NCBI GenBank assembly: GCA_016584305.1
Contig: JACEEZ010003569.1
Span: forward strand, 1 to 64,000
Length of the DNA: 64,000 nucleotides
Reading direction: 5' to 3'
Origin: Chionoecetes opilio
Lineage: Eukaryota; Arthropoda; Malacostraca; Decapoda; Majidae
Of this stretch, positions 1 through 10,165 are shown piece after piece (the stretch's first letter is position 1; each line of letters opens with the position of its first letter). The notes below the pieces were generated by a model that saw only the letters and a program-made list of their open reading frames with translations, was not told where the DNA came from and did not search any database. Both the position numbers and the translations under genes were made by a program.

Positions 1-2940
1 AAAAAAAAAACCCCGAAAATTGTTAAATCATAAAAAATGTCACCGAGGGGGCAACCGCCTCCATGGTAAATTACGGGCCCCAAATTTTTCAAATTCATCT
101 CACTCAAAAGGAAAGCTTAAAAAAGCATAGGGTTTTTAAAATATTTTGTTTTAGAATTACTGTTCTTTCACCTGTAAAATATTTGCAAAAACTCGTGTTA
201 CACCCTGTATAAGGTACCCCTAGTCCATGAAAAGTGAAATAAGGTTATTTCGAATTTGGCAGGGTGTTTTTCTTATGTAAAATTGAATTTTTAAGGGTAG
301 TTTGTCCGCTTAAATTTTTTGGTTTAGCCTTCTTGCTATGAAAAAATGGACTTTTATTTTTATTGAAAAACATAACTTCCCCGCAAAAGAAACGGCTTCA
401 TTTGCACCATCAAAAATTCGGGATCGTCTTTTCAGGTGTTTCCCTTGAAAACCCAAAGTGGGTCGAACCCGCAACTAGACAGAGCTCGGATCCGTTCCCC
501 GCCTTGTTGGCGGTGGACAAAAATTTGCTAAAAGTAGGTCCCTACGTATCGCGGCGTGATAAAAGGGGGGAACCCTTTCTCCAAAAAACTCGGGGGGCAT
601 CCGGGGGGGTGTTGAAAGGGGGGGTACCCAGTGAAGCATTGCAAAGGATCTGACCCCCATGGTGCTTGCCCGGGGAAGAAATCAACCCCGTTTGCCCCCC
701 AGTGGTTGTTATTGACCGGTCCGTACCAGCGGATGATAATTTTTGGAAAAAGGTTAGTAAAGAGGTGAAAAGACAACTAAATAAAGGAAATTTGTGGAGA
801 AAAATATGGACGGGCTGTTTGACTAACGGCCTGCCCTCACAGATCTTCCTCTGCAGGCCGGAATCCCACTGCTCCAACCCCCCACTGTGAACCGGCCCAC
901 ACGTGCATGTGCTCCCCCCTGGCCAAAAGGGTCCCAAACTTTAGCTTGGATGGCTGTACTACCAAAGGATCAAATTGGGGAGGAAGTGCAATATGAGCAG
1001 GGGAGACAAAAGAAAACGCATAGCAAGTAAAAGCAAAAAAGAGAAAGTTTTTGGGAAGTACTAACTAAAAGAAGGAAGCAAAAGATAAAAAGGTGACTCT
1101 TGAGCTGCGGACAATTTCCGGGGCCGGCTGAAGATCCCCAGGATTCTGGGATGGGACGGGGGATCTTTTTCACCCTGCCACTAAAGGAAAAGAGGCGGGC
1201 ACAGGGGCTGCCAACTGGAACCACTACTCGGGAGGCTGGGGCCCGGGCACCCCTTGTAATGCATACATGGACGGCCATTGCAAAAAGAAAACAATGCCGT
1301 CCGGAACCCCGGGCGCGGAAGATCCGATTCGCTTCCCCCCAAATGTGTGCTCCTTGGTTTCGGGATTCCCCCGGGACCTTACCTGACGGCCCCTCTCTCA
1401 GACACGTCGTCCTGCTCGATCCTCCAAAGCGAGGGGGGCCGCGGGATCCATGGCTCCCAGGTACCTTGACCAGGGAACACCAGGGTACCAAAAATATTGG
1501 GGATTGGGTTACGATGGGAGGAAGTACAAGACCAGGGCGTGGTGCCCAAAAACAGCTAGGGGAAAACTGCCCCAAAGGGTTGACAGGGGGGGCATGTGTC
1601 GGACAGAGGACCATCTGGGGTACCTTTGGCACTTTGTACCAAGGGGACCCTGCCACTTGAGCCTGCGTTCAAGGTGGCTCAGGCTCTCTATGATCGCGGG
1701 TGACATACGACCCACCGATCCTGATCGTACTGAAAGGGTTGACTAAACTAGGGCCAACACGGGGTGGAAGGGTGGTATCACCCCGTTTTGGGAGAATGTG
1801 GGACGAAGCTTTTCTGGAGTATATGCGTGTTGCACAAAAACGAGTTGCCCCTGCGCCACCTTATCACCACTCGGGGGCCTACCCCCTCTGCACTGTTTCC
1901 CGGTCCATGTGCTCTGCTGTCCAGCGTGAATGAGTACGTAAAACCCGAGTTCAGAGGAGTCCGGGGCGGTGAAAAAATCTCACGGAGATCCCGGAGTTAT
2001 CCTGGTAAACATGCCCCTACCCATCCCCTCCCAGCGGGTCCGGCTGTAAAGTGGGCTTCCCCGTCCAGCTGCAGAGATTGTGGCAAGGTGCCCCCACTCC
2101 TATGGCTCCCACAGCCCAGTCGCTCTTTTACTTTGGGGACCAAAGCAGGCTGACTGAAAAGAACAACCCCTGGAAATCCTAGTCAGTACTGCCTGCGGTG
2201 TCTTAAAACTCTCTACGACATCAAGGTTCCCACAGACAGGGGAGGGCCCCCCAAGCACATCCTCCGCACTCAAGTGTGGGGTCGCAGCCCGGGAAAGTCC
2301 AAACAGCTGTGACCTTCTACGTGCAAACAGGGCGGGGTTCCACACTCAAATTATCCCCCTCTCGCTGAGGCGAGTCAGAGTGGGGACGACCGCGGGTTGC
2401 CGTGACCCAATTTTGAAGCTGAGGGCTGCGAGAGTATGGGACCCATGAAAACCTCGCATCACCCAAAAGCTAAACTTGTCACCACCAGCTTGCAGACACT
2501 GATCACTGGCACCTGGCCAGTGCACACCCGGCATTCACCTGTTCACTGCCGGGGGTCAACCGGGAGACCTTTCACCTACGAGGTTCCGGAGTTCTCTATC
2601 CCACTCAAGCCCGAAAAGGTCGTGAAGCTGAAAAGGCTGCGGCACATGGTGGGGCAGCGGGCCAGAGACATTTTTCTCCGGGCTCGGCCCACCCCCGGGG
2701 AGACCTGCCCTGCTTCAGGTCTAAAAGGACATGATGGACCTTTTCTAGGCCAACGTAAGGCTGTGACCTGGTGTAGGCCTGATAAACCCGATCAAAAGAG
2801 TTTACCATGCTGTCTTTTGGAAACTCATATTGGTGCTATAAATAACGGGCCAACCGACCTGCGTACTCATTTAACATTTTCGAAAGGTGCAATATAAATG
2901 CGTTTTTGCATGTGAATGCTAAAATGTAAAAATTAAAATA
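1..2940. other. unassigned GC-rich stretch, no recognisable gene
   Basis: I recognise no gene, RNA or transposon domain here. 1-360 is AT-rich. About 650-2800 is GC-rich with long G or C runs and several open frames of 60-230 codons on both strands (for example 970-1656 minus and 2436-2897 plus). None shows a family motif, and overlapping frames on both strands suggest they are open because of base composition. 25-60 loosely resembles 60805-60835 (shared TGTCACCGAGGG). It may be a decayed or error-rich repeat. Confidence 0.4.
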
Positions 2941-2989
2941 AGATAAAATCTCTTAAATTCCATTTCCTGGGAAATTGGAATGCCAAATT

Positions 2990-3470
2990 GGGAAAAAAAA
3001 TTTTTTTTTTTAAACGCGTACCCTAAATTTTTTTTATAATAATATATATATATATTATATATTATTATATATATATATATATATATAATTATATATATAT
3101 ATATATAATGTATAATATATATTATATTATATATATATAATATATATTAATATATAATATATATATATATAATATATTAATATATTATATATATATTTTA
3201 TTATTTATATATATTTACATATGTTTTATATATATATAATATATATATATAAAATTTTTATATAATTTATATATATATTATATATATTATAAATTATATT
3301 AAAATATTTTTATTTTATATTTATATTTATATATTTTAAAATATTAATAATATTTTTAATTATTATTAAAATATATATGTATATTATAAATATATTATTT
3401 TATTATATTATTTTAAAATATATTTTTTGCATATAATATACATTTGTTTTATTTACCTAATTTAATATAT
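2990..3470. repeat. AT-rich low-complexity tract with (AT)n
   Basis: Almost pure A/T with imperfect (AT)n and (ATT)n runs. It abuts the point at about 3470 where the lineage-1 element copy starts in mid-gene, so it marks a break in that copy. Confidence 0.9.
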
Positions 3471-6045
3471 ACATACTGTCAAGAAACTGGTCCACCCCAC
3501 AAGATTTTCCCAAAAACCGGTAAGCGAACGCGAAGCGTTGGGACTTGCCCAAAATGGTTAGGAGGCAACCCCTTTGACACGTTCGGACAAGCATTGCTTG
3601 TATCCTTCCACGGGATTCACACACTGCAGATATGAAGTCACGCTGAGAAAGCGTTTGAAAAGGGAGGGAATGCAGAAAAGCTGGATAACGCGTGACTCGA
3701 CCATCGGGTGAATTCAAGGGCAGGGCCCTTTTATCACTCAAAGTTCCCAAGGCAATAGAAGAAAATTCACCTAAACTCCTCAAATTTTCAATTGACTGAT
3801 ATTTTTTTTTCCAAAGGGGGTTAAAAGTCGAAAAAAAGTATGTGCTCCCCAACCCCTTTTCCTTGTTCGCAAAAAAGATCAAAAGACAAGGGGAACAAAG
3901 GGAGGCTTTTATCACTTGGGGTTGACCCTCCGCTTACCTCACTGACCAACCCTGCCCGTCTGGTGTTGAGGTGGGGTGGCTTCTCTACATGGTGAAATTT
4001 GGGGAAAAGGGCAACCCGGCAGGGATTGCCCAGTTTTTCCCGAGCATGTCAGTGTCTCGGTGTCGCTCCAAAGATCACTGTGGGCTTCGATGGGGTAAGC
4101 GCCCCGCTCGCCAAGATCCGACCACACCGGCGTACCCAAACTCCTTCTGTGATCTAAAATTCGACCAATATGAACATGGAAACCCAAGGGGAAAGTTCAT
4201 GGCAAACCCCCACAAAAGTGAGCTCACCATCTCCTCTCTTTAAAATTCTGGAAACGTCAATCAAACCCTGGTGCAGTTACAATGAGCTGACCTTCTATTG
4301 TGAAGCGCTTGGCTGCTACAGAGACTCTGTTGGGTCAGTCAAATTTTGTTAGGTTTTTTCTTACATCAAATAGATTACTATTGTTTTTCCGTATTGATAT
4401 TTTGCTGTATTGGCTTGATGCCCACGTTTTTTATGTAAAATGTCTTATCCTCAGAAAAAAAAGTAGCGTTGTTAATAAATTGGAGATTGTTAATTCACTG
4501 TTTTTGCACAGTTCAAAACGCTTTACTCATATCTTGTTCTATTTTCGGTGCGGGGGAAAAACCGGACGTGCTGATAAAGCTGGCATCTAGCTCAAGACCA
4601 ACCACCCTCTTCTTACCATCAGGCTTTTACGATGGGCGGAGGTCCAGAAGCTCTCTCTGAAGACAGGGCGCTACCTGCTCTTTTGTATGCCTTCACGGTT
4701 TGGGGACGGTTTCACAATCGGGGCCCGGGAAACCCTCTATTTGACGGGTTTTTTACAGGGGCATTCTTAAAACATGGGCATCTTCCCTTTCGTACGGGGT
4801 ACTAAGGCCCGGGGGATGGGGGTGGTATTTGGTTTTCCCGCACATTTTTCAGCCCAGTCATTTGGGGGCAATTCGATACTGTTTTCGCGGAAAGGGGGGC
4901 GGGCCGGGGTGATCAACCAAAAATCAGGGTGGGGCTGCACAGCATTCTCTCCTGCCCATCTCCAAAACCCGGCTGGATGCTGTGCGGCCCTGTTTTGGCC
5001 CCAGTTACATGGAGCGGGAGGGGTTCATGGTTTGCCCGGTTCCAACCTAGATTTCCCCGGGCCCCGAAAGGCTGCTCCAGTTCCAGACTGCAATTTTAAT
5101 GAAAATTTCAGCAAAACCGGGGGTGCAGCTGCAAAAGGGGAAAAAATTTGCTATCTCAGCTCAGAAGCTGTAAAAGGCATAACAGCGACTGTATCCATGA
5201 GGTGTAGAAACTGGGAAAACTCAGACCCTTTGGGTCCTAGGCTTTACATTGTGGACCATATCTTTTCAAAATATATTCAGAAATTAAATCACTAAAAAGC
5301 TACTTTGTATTTCCATGCCCCGCAAATTTATTTTTACCAAAAAAAAAGGGGTTTCAAAAAGCGGGGAAAGTGGGGGTTTGGGCCCTTTTTCCAAAGGAGT
5401 GGTTTTTGGGGCCAAAAACCCGAAATTTTTCAGAAACATGAAAAAAACCCCATTTGACCCTCACAAGGTATTCTGCAGAATTAATTTTTCAAATTTTTCC
5501 CGATAGGTTTCGGGTACCCCCCAAATTCAGCAGTGCACGGGTTGCCCTACGGGGTTGGTTTAATTTTTTTTATATGTGTTTTGTAACCCTTTTCAAACTC
5601 ATTGGTGAAAAATTTTTTGGTAAGGGTTTCTTCTCAATTTTAACAATTTCCCAACTACTAATTTCTACATTCATATTTCAGGAAAATTTGAAAGGGGGTT
5701 CGGGGGATCTGTGTCATTTTTGACTTCATCTGTTCATATTATGGGTATAAATGAAAATTTACAAAATTAACCGGTGGCGACGTTGTAACGGACTACCTAG
5801 GGCCCCCATCTAGTGTTTATATTCTAGTGTCCTCCCCCCGTCATCGTCGCCCCAAAAAAAAAAAGTTTCGAAATTTGGAGCAATTTATCTTGCAGATACA
5901 AAACTAAACACGCTGAAAAAGGTAATTATAGTCATGATATAAACTAAAATGTGTGTCTCTTCAGTGGCCTACAAAACGAAAGATGCTATAAACGTAAAAT
6001 GCGCCCGGCACTTGGGGGAGATGGCGAAATAAAATGTTATCTACT
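3470..6045 (+). mobile_element. lineage-1 TIR element, copy A (5'-truncated, error-rich)
   Basis: This matches the clean copy at 30165-32830 plus 40332-40448 along its length. It begins inside the coding region (3480 equals 30167) and ends at a right terminal repeat at about 6022-6045, followed by TA. The intron, the vFDGY region, the aspartate-rich segment near 4560 and the Cys-rich 3' end near 5080-5200 can be followed by alignment, but the frame is broken every few dozen bases by single-base losses and lengthened homopolymers. Unlike copy C, no Gypsy element sits at the point equivalent to 5935-5945 (CATGATAT). It is therefore the empty site for that insertion. Confidence 0.8.
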
Positions 6046-6369
6046 GTAAAGGAAATTTAAAATAGCTCGAGTCTTCACCGTAAAATAACTGCCTGAGGCA
6101 TTTGTTACTCCTTACCGCTGTTTGGGGGGGGTTTTTACTGATTCTGACTAAAATTTTTGGGGGGAAAAGGGTTTTCGGGAAACGATACATGTATTGTTTG
6201 TATAGTAAATCATCTTCTTTTTGGGCAGACCACTGCCACGTTTGGGGTAATTTTTTTACATTAAAGGGTAAATTCCCCAAAAGGATACAGGCGTGTCAAC
6301 GACAATCTCAGCAAAATGCTCTACCCATTTACCACCACGGGGAAAATTTCACTATGGCGGGCAGGTGTT

Positions 6370-6440
6370 TGCATGTGTGTGTAATGTTTGTGCGTGTGTG
6401 TTGGGGGTGTTGTGTGCCTGTGTGTGTGGGGTGTGTGTGT
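6370..6440. repeat. (GT)n microsatellite
   Basis: Imperfect (GT)n with TTG interruptions. It forms the (AC)n tail of the minus-strand SINE beside it. Homologous tracts lie at 22780-22850 and 40825-40850. Confidence 0.85.
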
Positions 6441-6668
6441 CTTTCCCCGGTTTTGTCCCGTAAAACCGGGCTTGCGGTTGCCTGTTTCCCCTCCCCAAAA
6501 TCCCTCTTGGGCTCTTAAAACCAATCTTTGGGTTATGTTGGGACCTCACACACCCACACTCCCCCATCTCCTTGCTCAAGGGGGCAGGAAAAAACAGTGA
6601 AAGGAAGAAAATTTGAACCCCTAAACCCCCAAAAGGCGCGCCAAGGCTCTTTCCAAATTTACCCTCGT
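6435..6668 (-). mobile_element. tRNA-derived SINE with (AC)n tail, copy A-1
   Basis: Minus-strand copy of the SINE at 22541-22785. The tRNA-like head is at the 6668 end, with the AGAGCCTTGGCGCGCC block and a degraded B box. The body has CCCCCTTGAGCAAGGAGATG and GAGGTCCCAACATAACCC, and the tail is (AC)n. Errors in this part of the window blur the promoter boxes. It is non-autonomous, and the LINE partner is not identified. Confidence 0.65.
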
Positions 6669-6734
6669 GGTGTGTGTATTGTGTAAAGGTGTGTTTTGCT
6701 CGTTTGTTATGTGTGTGGTACGTTGTGTTGTACC

Positions 6735-6800
6735 GGGTATATATGTCCCCGTGTGTGTGTGTGTGTGTGTTTTTTGTGTTTGTGTGTGTGTGTGTGGGTT
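6735..6800. repeat. (GT)n microsatellite
   Basis: A nearly pure GT run, the (AC)n tail of the next minus-strand SINE. Confidence 0.9.
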
Positions 6801-6814
6801 TTTCACCCTGTTTT

Positions 6815-7060
6815 TTTTTCACGGAGTCGATTCTGATCGCCCTTTTCAAACCCCCCGAGAGCGGCTTAGAGCTCATTATTACCGATCTTAGGGGAAAGCT
6901 GGACCTCACACCCACACACCCTAATCCCCTTCTGGGGGGACAGCACCGCCCAATTTGTCAAAAAAACCCCCAAAGAGCAGGGGTTTTCGAACCGGCAAAC
7001 CGAAAGGGGCTTTCCAAACGCTTTTACCCCCTTGACCTTTTGGGCAGTTTTTGGAAGTGT
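6815..7060 (-). mobile_element. tRNA-derived SINE with (AC)n tail, copy A-2
   Basis: Minus-strand counterpart of the SINE at 22098-22350. It shares the GAGGTCC and AAGGGGAT blocks, TCACTGACAAATT-like text and a B-box-like segment near 6985-7000. It is in tandem, same orientation, with the SINE at 6435-6668, separated by (GT)n. Confidence 0.6.
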
Positions 7061-7069
7061 CTGTTGTTT

Positions 7070-7300
7070 TTGTGTTTTGTCTGTGTGTGTTGTGTTCTGG
7101 TGTGTTTTGGGTGTGTGGTGTGTGTGTGTGGTGTTTTGTGTGTGTGTTTTGTGTGTGGTGTGTGTGTGTGTGTTGTGTTTTGGGGTGTGTGTGTGTTGTG
7201 TGTGTGTTGTTGGGTGTGTGTGTGTGGGGTTTTTGTGTGTGTTGTGGTGTTGTGTGTGTTGTTGTGGTTGTGTGTGTGTGGTGTGTGTGTGTGTGATTTT
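7070..7300. repeat. long (GT)n microsatellite
   Basis: About 230 bases of GT with GTTG and GGGT interruptions. Open frames across it code only for Cys-Val or Thr-His repeats and are not genes. Confidence 0.95.
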
Positions 7301-7439
7301 TGCATATAGTTTTAAATAACTATATAATTCATTAAAAATGCGGACAGGGCTAAAAAAACGTGAGCTGATGAAATCCAAAAAAGAAAGGGTCTTGAGAATT
7401 TCCCTTCACTTTTTAAAGGGTTTTTTGAAAAAAAATATA

Positions 7440-7870
7440 AAACATAAAAAAATAGGAGCTACAAGGGCCCGGGGCCCCTCACGTTGAGTTTCTGTTACTT
7501 AACCTACCTACTCCACTTGTCATCCCCTCCTGAATTTTTTTCCATCCCCCCTTTAAAGCTTTCAAATGACTCGCCTAATACTTGTCTACTGATCCTTCCC
7601 AATCTTTACCACCCTTTTGTGACCATTTTTTTCCCTTTTTTTTTTTTTAAATTACGTTTTTCAGCTTAAAATCCGTTTTCTTGTTCACTCTGGTTAATAG
7701 CCGTAAATGAATGTGCGTGCATCATTAAGTCTAAAATTTCTATTATGTGTGGCTATTTGACTATATTTACTTAAATCGGCGACTTTTGGGCATTCTGCGT
7801 CCGAATTTGTTCTCCCGGAGGGCAAAAGCATATCCTCGGGGATTAAAACTTTACTAAAAGTAAAAGAAAA
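7440..7870 (-). mobile_element. CR1-like LINE 3' tail fragment, copy A
   Basis: Error-rich minus-strand copy of 21240-21720, where the C-terminal LINE signature (RVVNDWN, then FKGRLDKFMDGDDKWM-like text) is readable. Here it is legible only by alignment: CCACTTGTCATCCCC, TTTAAAGCTTTC and GACTC blocks recur. It represents the last part of ORF2 plus 3' UTR. Confidence 0.55.
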
Positions 7871-8668
7871 AACGAACAAATAAAGTATGTCTCTATATAT
7901 CCTTATACATATTTCTATCTATCTATGTATCTCTATTTTTAAATTTATTTATTCCATATATCTTAAATCAATATTCTATCTACTACGTATTTTTTTTATT
8001 AATTTCTTCCAGTGTACCCCAGGGCATGTTTATTTTTCCCTTGCAATTTCCGAACTGTGATAGATGTTTAGGTGTGGTTGGCTAGGTTTTTATTCTTGGG
8101 TGGGTATTTAGTTAAGGGTTGAATCTTGGGGCACTAGCGTTTATTCTTTGGCTGTTAAGCCCAATCGGGTATTTTTCCAAATGGTTCATTCTAGCTTTTG
8201 TTAATTAGAAAAATGTTTTGAATAGTTAAATTTTTTTACTTTTTCCACTTACTTCTACTTTAAAATAATTAATAGTAGTCTTGGCAACCGAGTAAAACTC
8301 AGGGGAAATGATCTTTGTCCTAATCCCTTAGCCTGTATTTTTAAAAAGAAAACTATTTGTCAAATTTTTTTTCTGGTTTATTTAATTCCTTTACATATAT
8401 TTACACGGGGTGTTTTTATATGAAAAGGAAAAACCTTTAAATCTATGCTGTTTATCAAAAAAATAAATACTTTAAGGAAAACCTACGAGATGATAAACAT
8501 TTAGAACCACAACATGCATGGTACAGTAAAATGTGTGTTAAATAAGTTAAATGGGAAAAAATGTAATTTAACTAATTAAAAAAAAACAGTATTTCCCTTT
8601 TTGGAGCGAGAAAAGGGGAAAAAAAGAAAAAGAACGGAAAGAAAGGGAGATTGATTAATTGTGTATAC
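7871..8668. other. AT-rich region, probably 3' LTR of Gypsy element 2 (minus) and flank
   Basis: No gene is seen. Short imperfect TATC repeats lie at 7895-7935. The interval is homologous (inverted) to 20392-21210 and parallels 42600-43470. By position it lies just downstream of the Gypsy-2 polypurine tract and so should include its 3' LTR, whose far end I could not define. Confidence 0.4.
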
Positions 8669-8985
8669 AGTCTTTTTCTCCTAGTTCGCTAGAAACGCGG
8701 GGTTTCACGCGGTCGATGGCGATAACGCGGAAGTCCCTTTGCGGTTGATTGCGATTTCTGTCTCTCCACGGGTGACTTCAAAAGCGTCCTCGTACGGTTG
8801 CTGAGGGGGTTTTACTACGTCTACCCCTGCAAAAAACGTGAGTGCGCTGTCGAGGTCCCCGACTGCGAGGGTCTTGGAGGGGGAAGGTGGGGAAACTGCC
8901 AGGATTGGGGTTTTGCATGGAGTCCTTGAGGCTGCTGGCCCAGTCCCGATACTGAGGGCCGGATCAGTTAGGGGGTTGGGGGACC
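8669..8985 (-). pseudogene. pol: Gypsy element 2 integrase C-terminus, copy A
   Basis: The minus strand matches the integrase C-terminus of Gypsy element 1 (39750-39970): the LDSYTHVFVRVDAVK-like, QQPYEDAFEV and DVIAIDR segments are recognisable. It differs enough to be a separate family member. The minus-strand end runs into a purine-rich tract and then TGTA, the expected polypurine tract/LTR junction. Frames are broken. The upstream part of the domain is at 9440-10165, separated by an insertion. Confidence 0.7.
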
Positions 8986-9439
8986 CGACTATTAGTGGGA
9001 AAAAAAATTTTATAAAAATCCCTTTTTTCCCGGGGAGTGACACTGTGCCCAAAAAAAATTTCCAAAAAGGCCCCCCTTGGTACCCCCATGAAAACTTAAC
9101 CGTAATAAGGGCATTTAGGTTTTTTATAAATTTTTGACTGTGTCCCCCCGTTCGGTGTGACCCCACCCCCCCTCCTCTTATCTGAAGTCCCCTGTTGCTC
9201 GCATGTAGTTCCCCGGGTGGCGCTGCATCCGCGGTGGCATGGTGGCGCGAAATTTGAAATTTAAATTTTTCCCTTGTATTTTCCTTCCCCCTTTGGTGTG
9301 ACCCCACCCCCCCCTATGGAGTATAGTATGTGGGTTTAGAGTGGAGAGTTTTGTTTTTTATAGTTTGAGAAAAGGGTGAAAGGGTAGCTAATCATCTTTA
9401 TTTTTTACGCTTTCTTGTTCATCGTTATTTTTTTGTTAT
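8986..9439. other. insertion inside Gypsy-2 integrase (copies A and B only)
   Basis: About 450 bases interrupt the integrase reading. The same interruption is in copy B (19636-20100) but not in copy C (43700-43920 reads straight through). It contains the repeated block TGTGACCCCACCCCCCC (9160 and 9297 regions). I see no coding potential and cannot assign it to a transposon class. Confidence 0.5.
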
Positions 9440-10165
9440 CATTTTGTGCCCCACCCCACCCCCCACTGTCAGTATTTACCCCTAGCCGATGGGTTGGGAA
9501 AGACGAGTCCAGAGAAAAGGGCAGTCTTTTTTCAAAAGCCTTCAAGACGAGGGGCGGGCAGAGCATGCCCCCTTACGTTGGGTCGCCCCCGTAAAAATTT
9601 AGTTGCCGATAAAGCGCTTGATGGGCCATTGGCTTGTGGAGATACTGCAGTTCTGTACGTCGAATGCCGGCAAGTCTGACTATTTCACAAGGCTAACTCG
9701 ACTGGCTTCCCTCCATGTAGGTTGAGGACCGAATCTGAAATCCAGTTTGATAAACACGGCGACAAAGTCTGTTTGATGTCCCAAAGGTGCACTACGGCCA
9801 ACGATTTAATGGGTCGGCGCAGATGAGGATGCACCGTTAGCCGTTGGAGTAAGGCAGGGGGCCACCGTGTCAACATGAAGGTGGTCGAATCTTGAAGAGA
9901 CTGGCTTGAATGTTGCTGCGGAGAGTGTGTGGCGGGGTCTCCTTTGAAGCTTGGCACTTGATGCGGTGCGAGTCCAGTGCCTGACGTCCTTGTTGATTGC
10001 CCTGCCAGATGAATCTAGAAGTCATCATGTGTTTCGACCTCGGAGCCAGGATGAGAGAAGTGGTGCAACTGCGGAAGAGCGGGTATCGATGCTTCTTTGG
10101 AAGGTACGGTCGGACGGTGTCAGTGGGAGAATCAGTGTAGAGGTCCTCTTGAGCCCCCTTTTTAA
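9440..10165 (-). pseudogene. pol: Gypsy element 2 integrase core, copy A
   Basis: On the minus strand this aligns with Gypsy-1 integrase 38940-39640: the HPGIRAS-type zinc-binding region (about 10040-10070), the segment leading to the first catalytic Asp (about 9850-9890), the FVDI and RPI regions, and the NGLIERF region (about 9610). It is riddled with frameshifts. At 10166 the I-type LINE poly(A) tail joins, showing that the LINE inserted into this Gypsy. Confidence 0.7.

Noticed and set aside
970..1660. 228- and 186-codon overlapping frames as a real gene
   Set aside because: They lie on opposite strands over the same GC-rich sequence, with no family motif, no splice pattern and many homopolymers.
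3476..3915. 152-codon minus-strand frame as a gene
   Set aside because: It is the antisense of the lineage-1 element gene in error-rich copy A.
7024..7378. Long open frames of Thr-His or Cys-Val repeats (also at 21814-22200, 22293-22590, 50785-51009)
   Set aside because: They are translations of (GT)n/(AC)n microsatellites, open in several frames on both strands.
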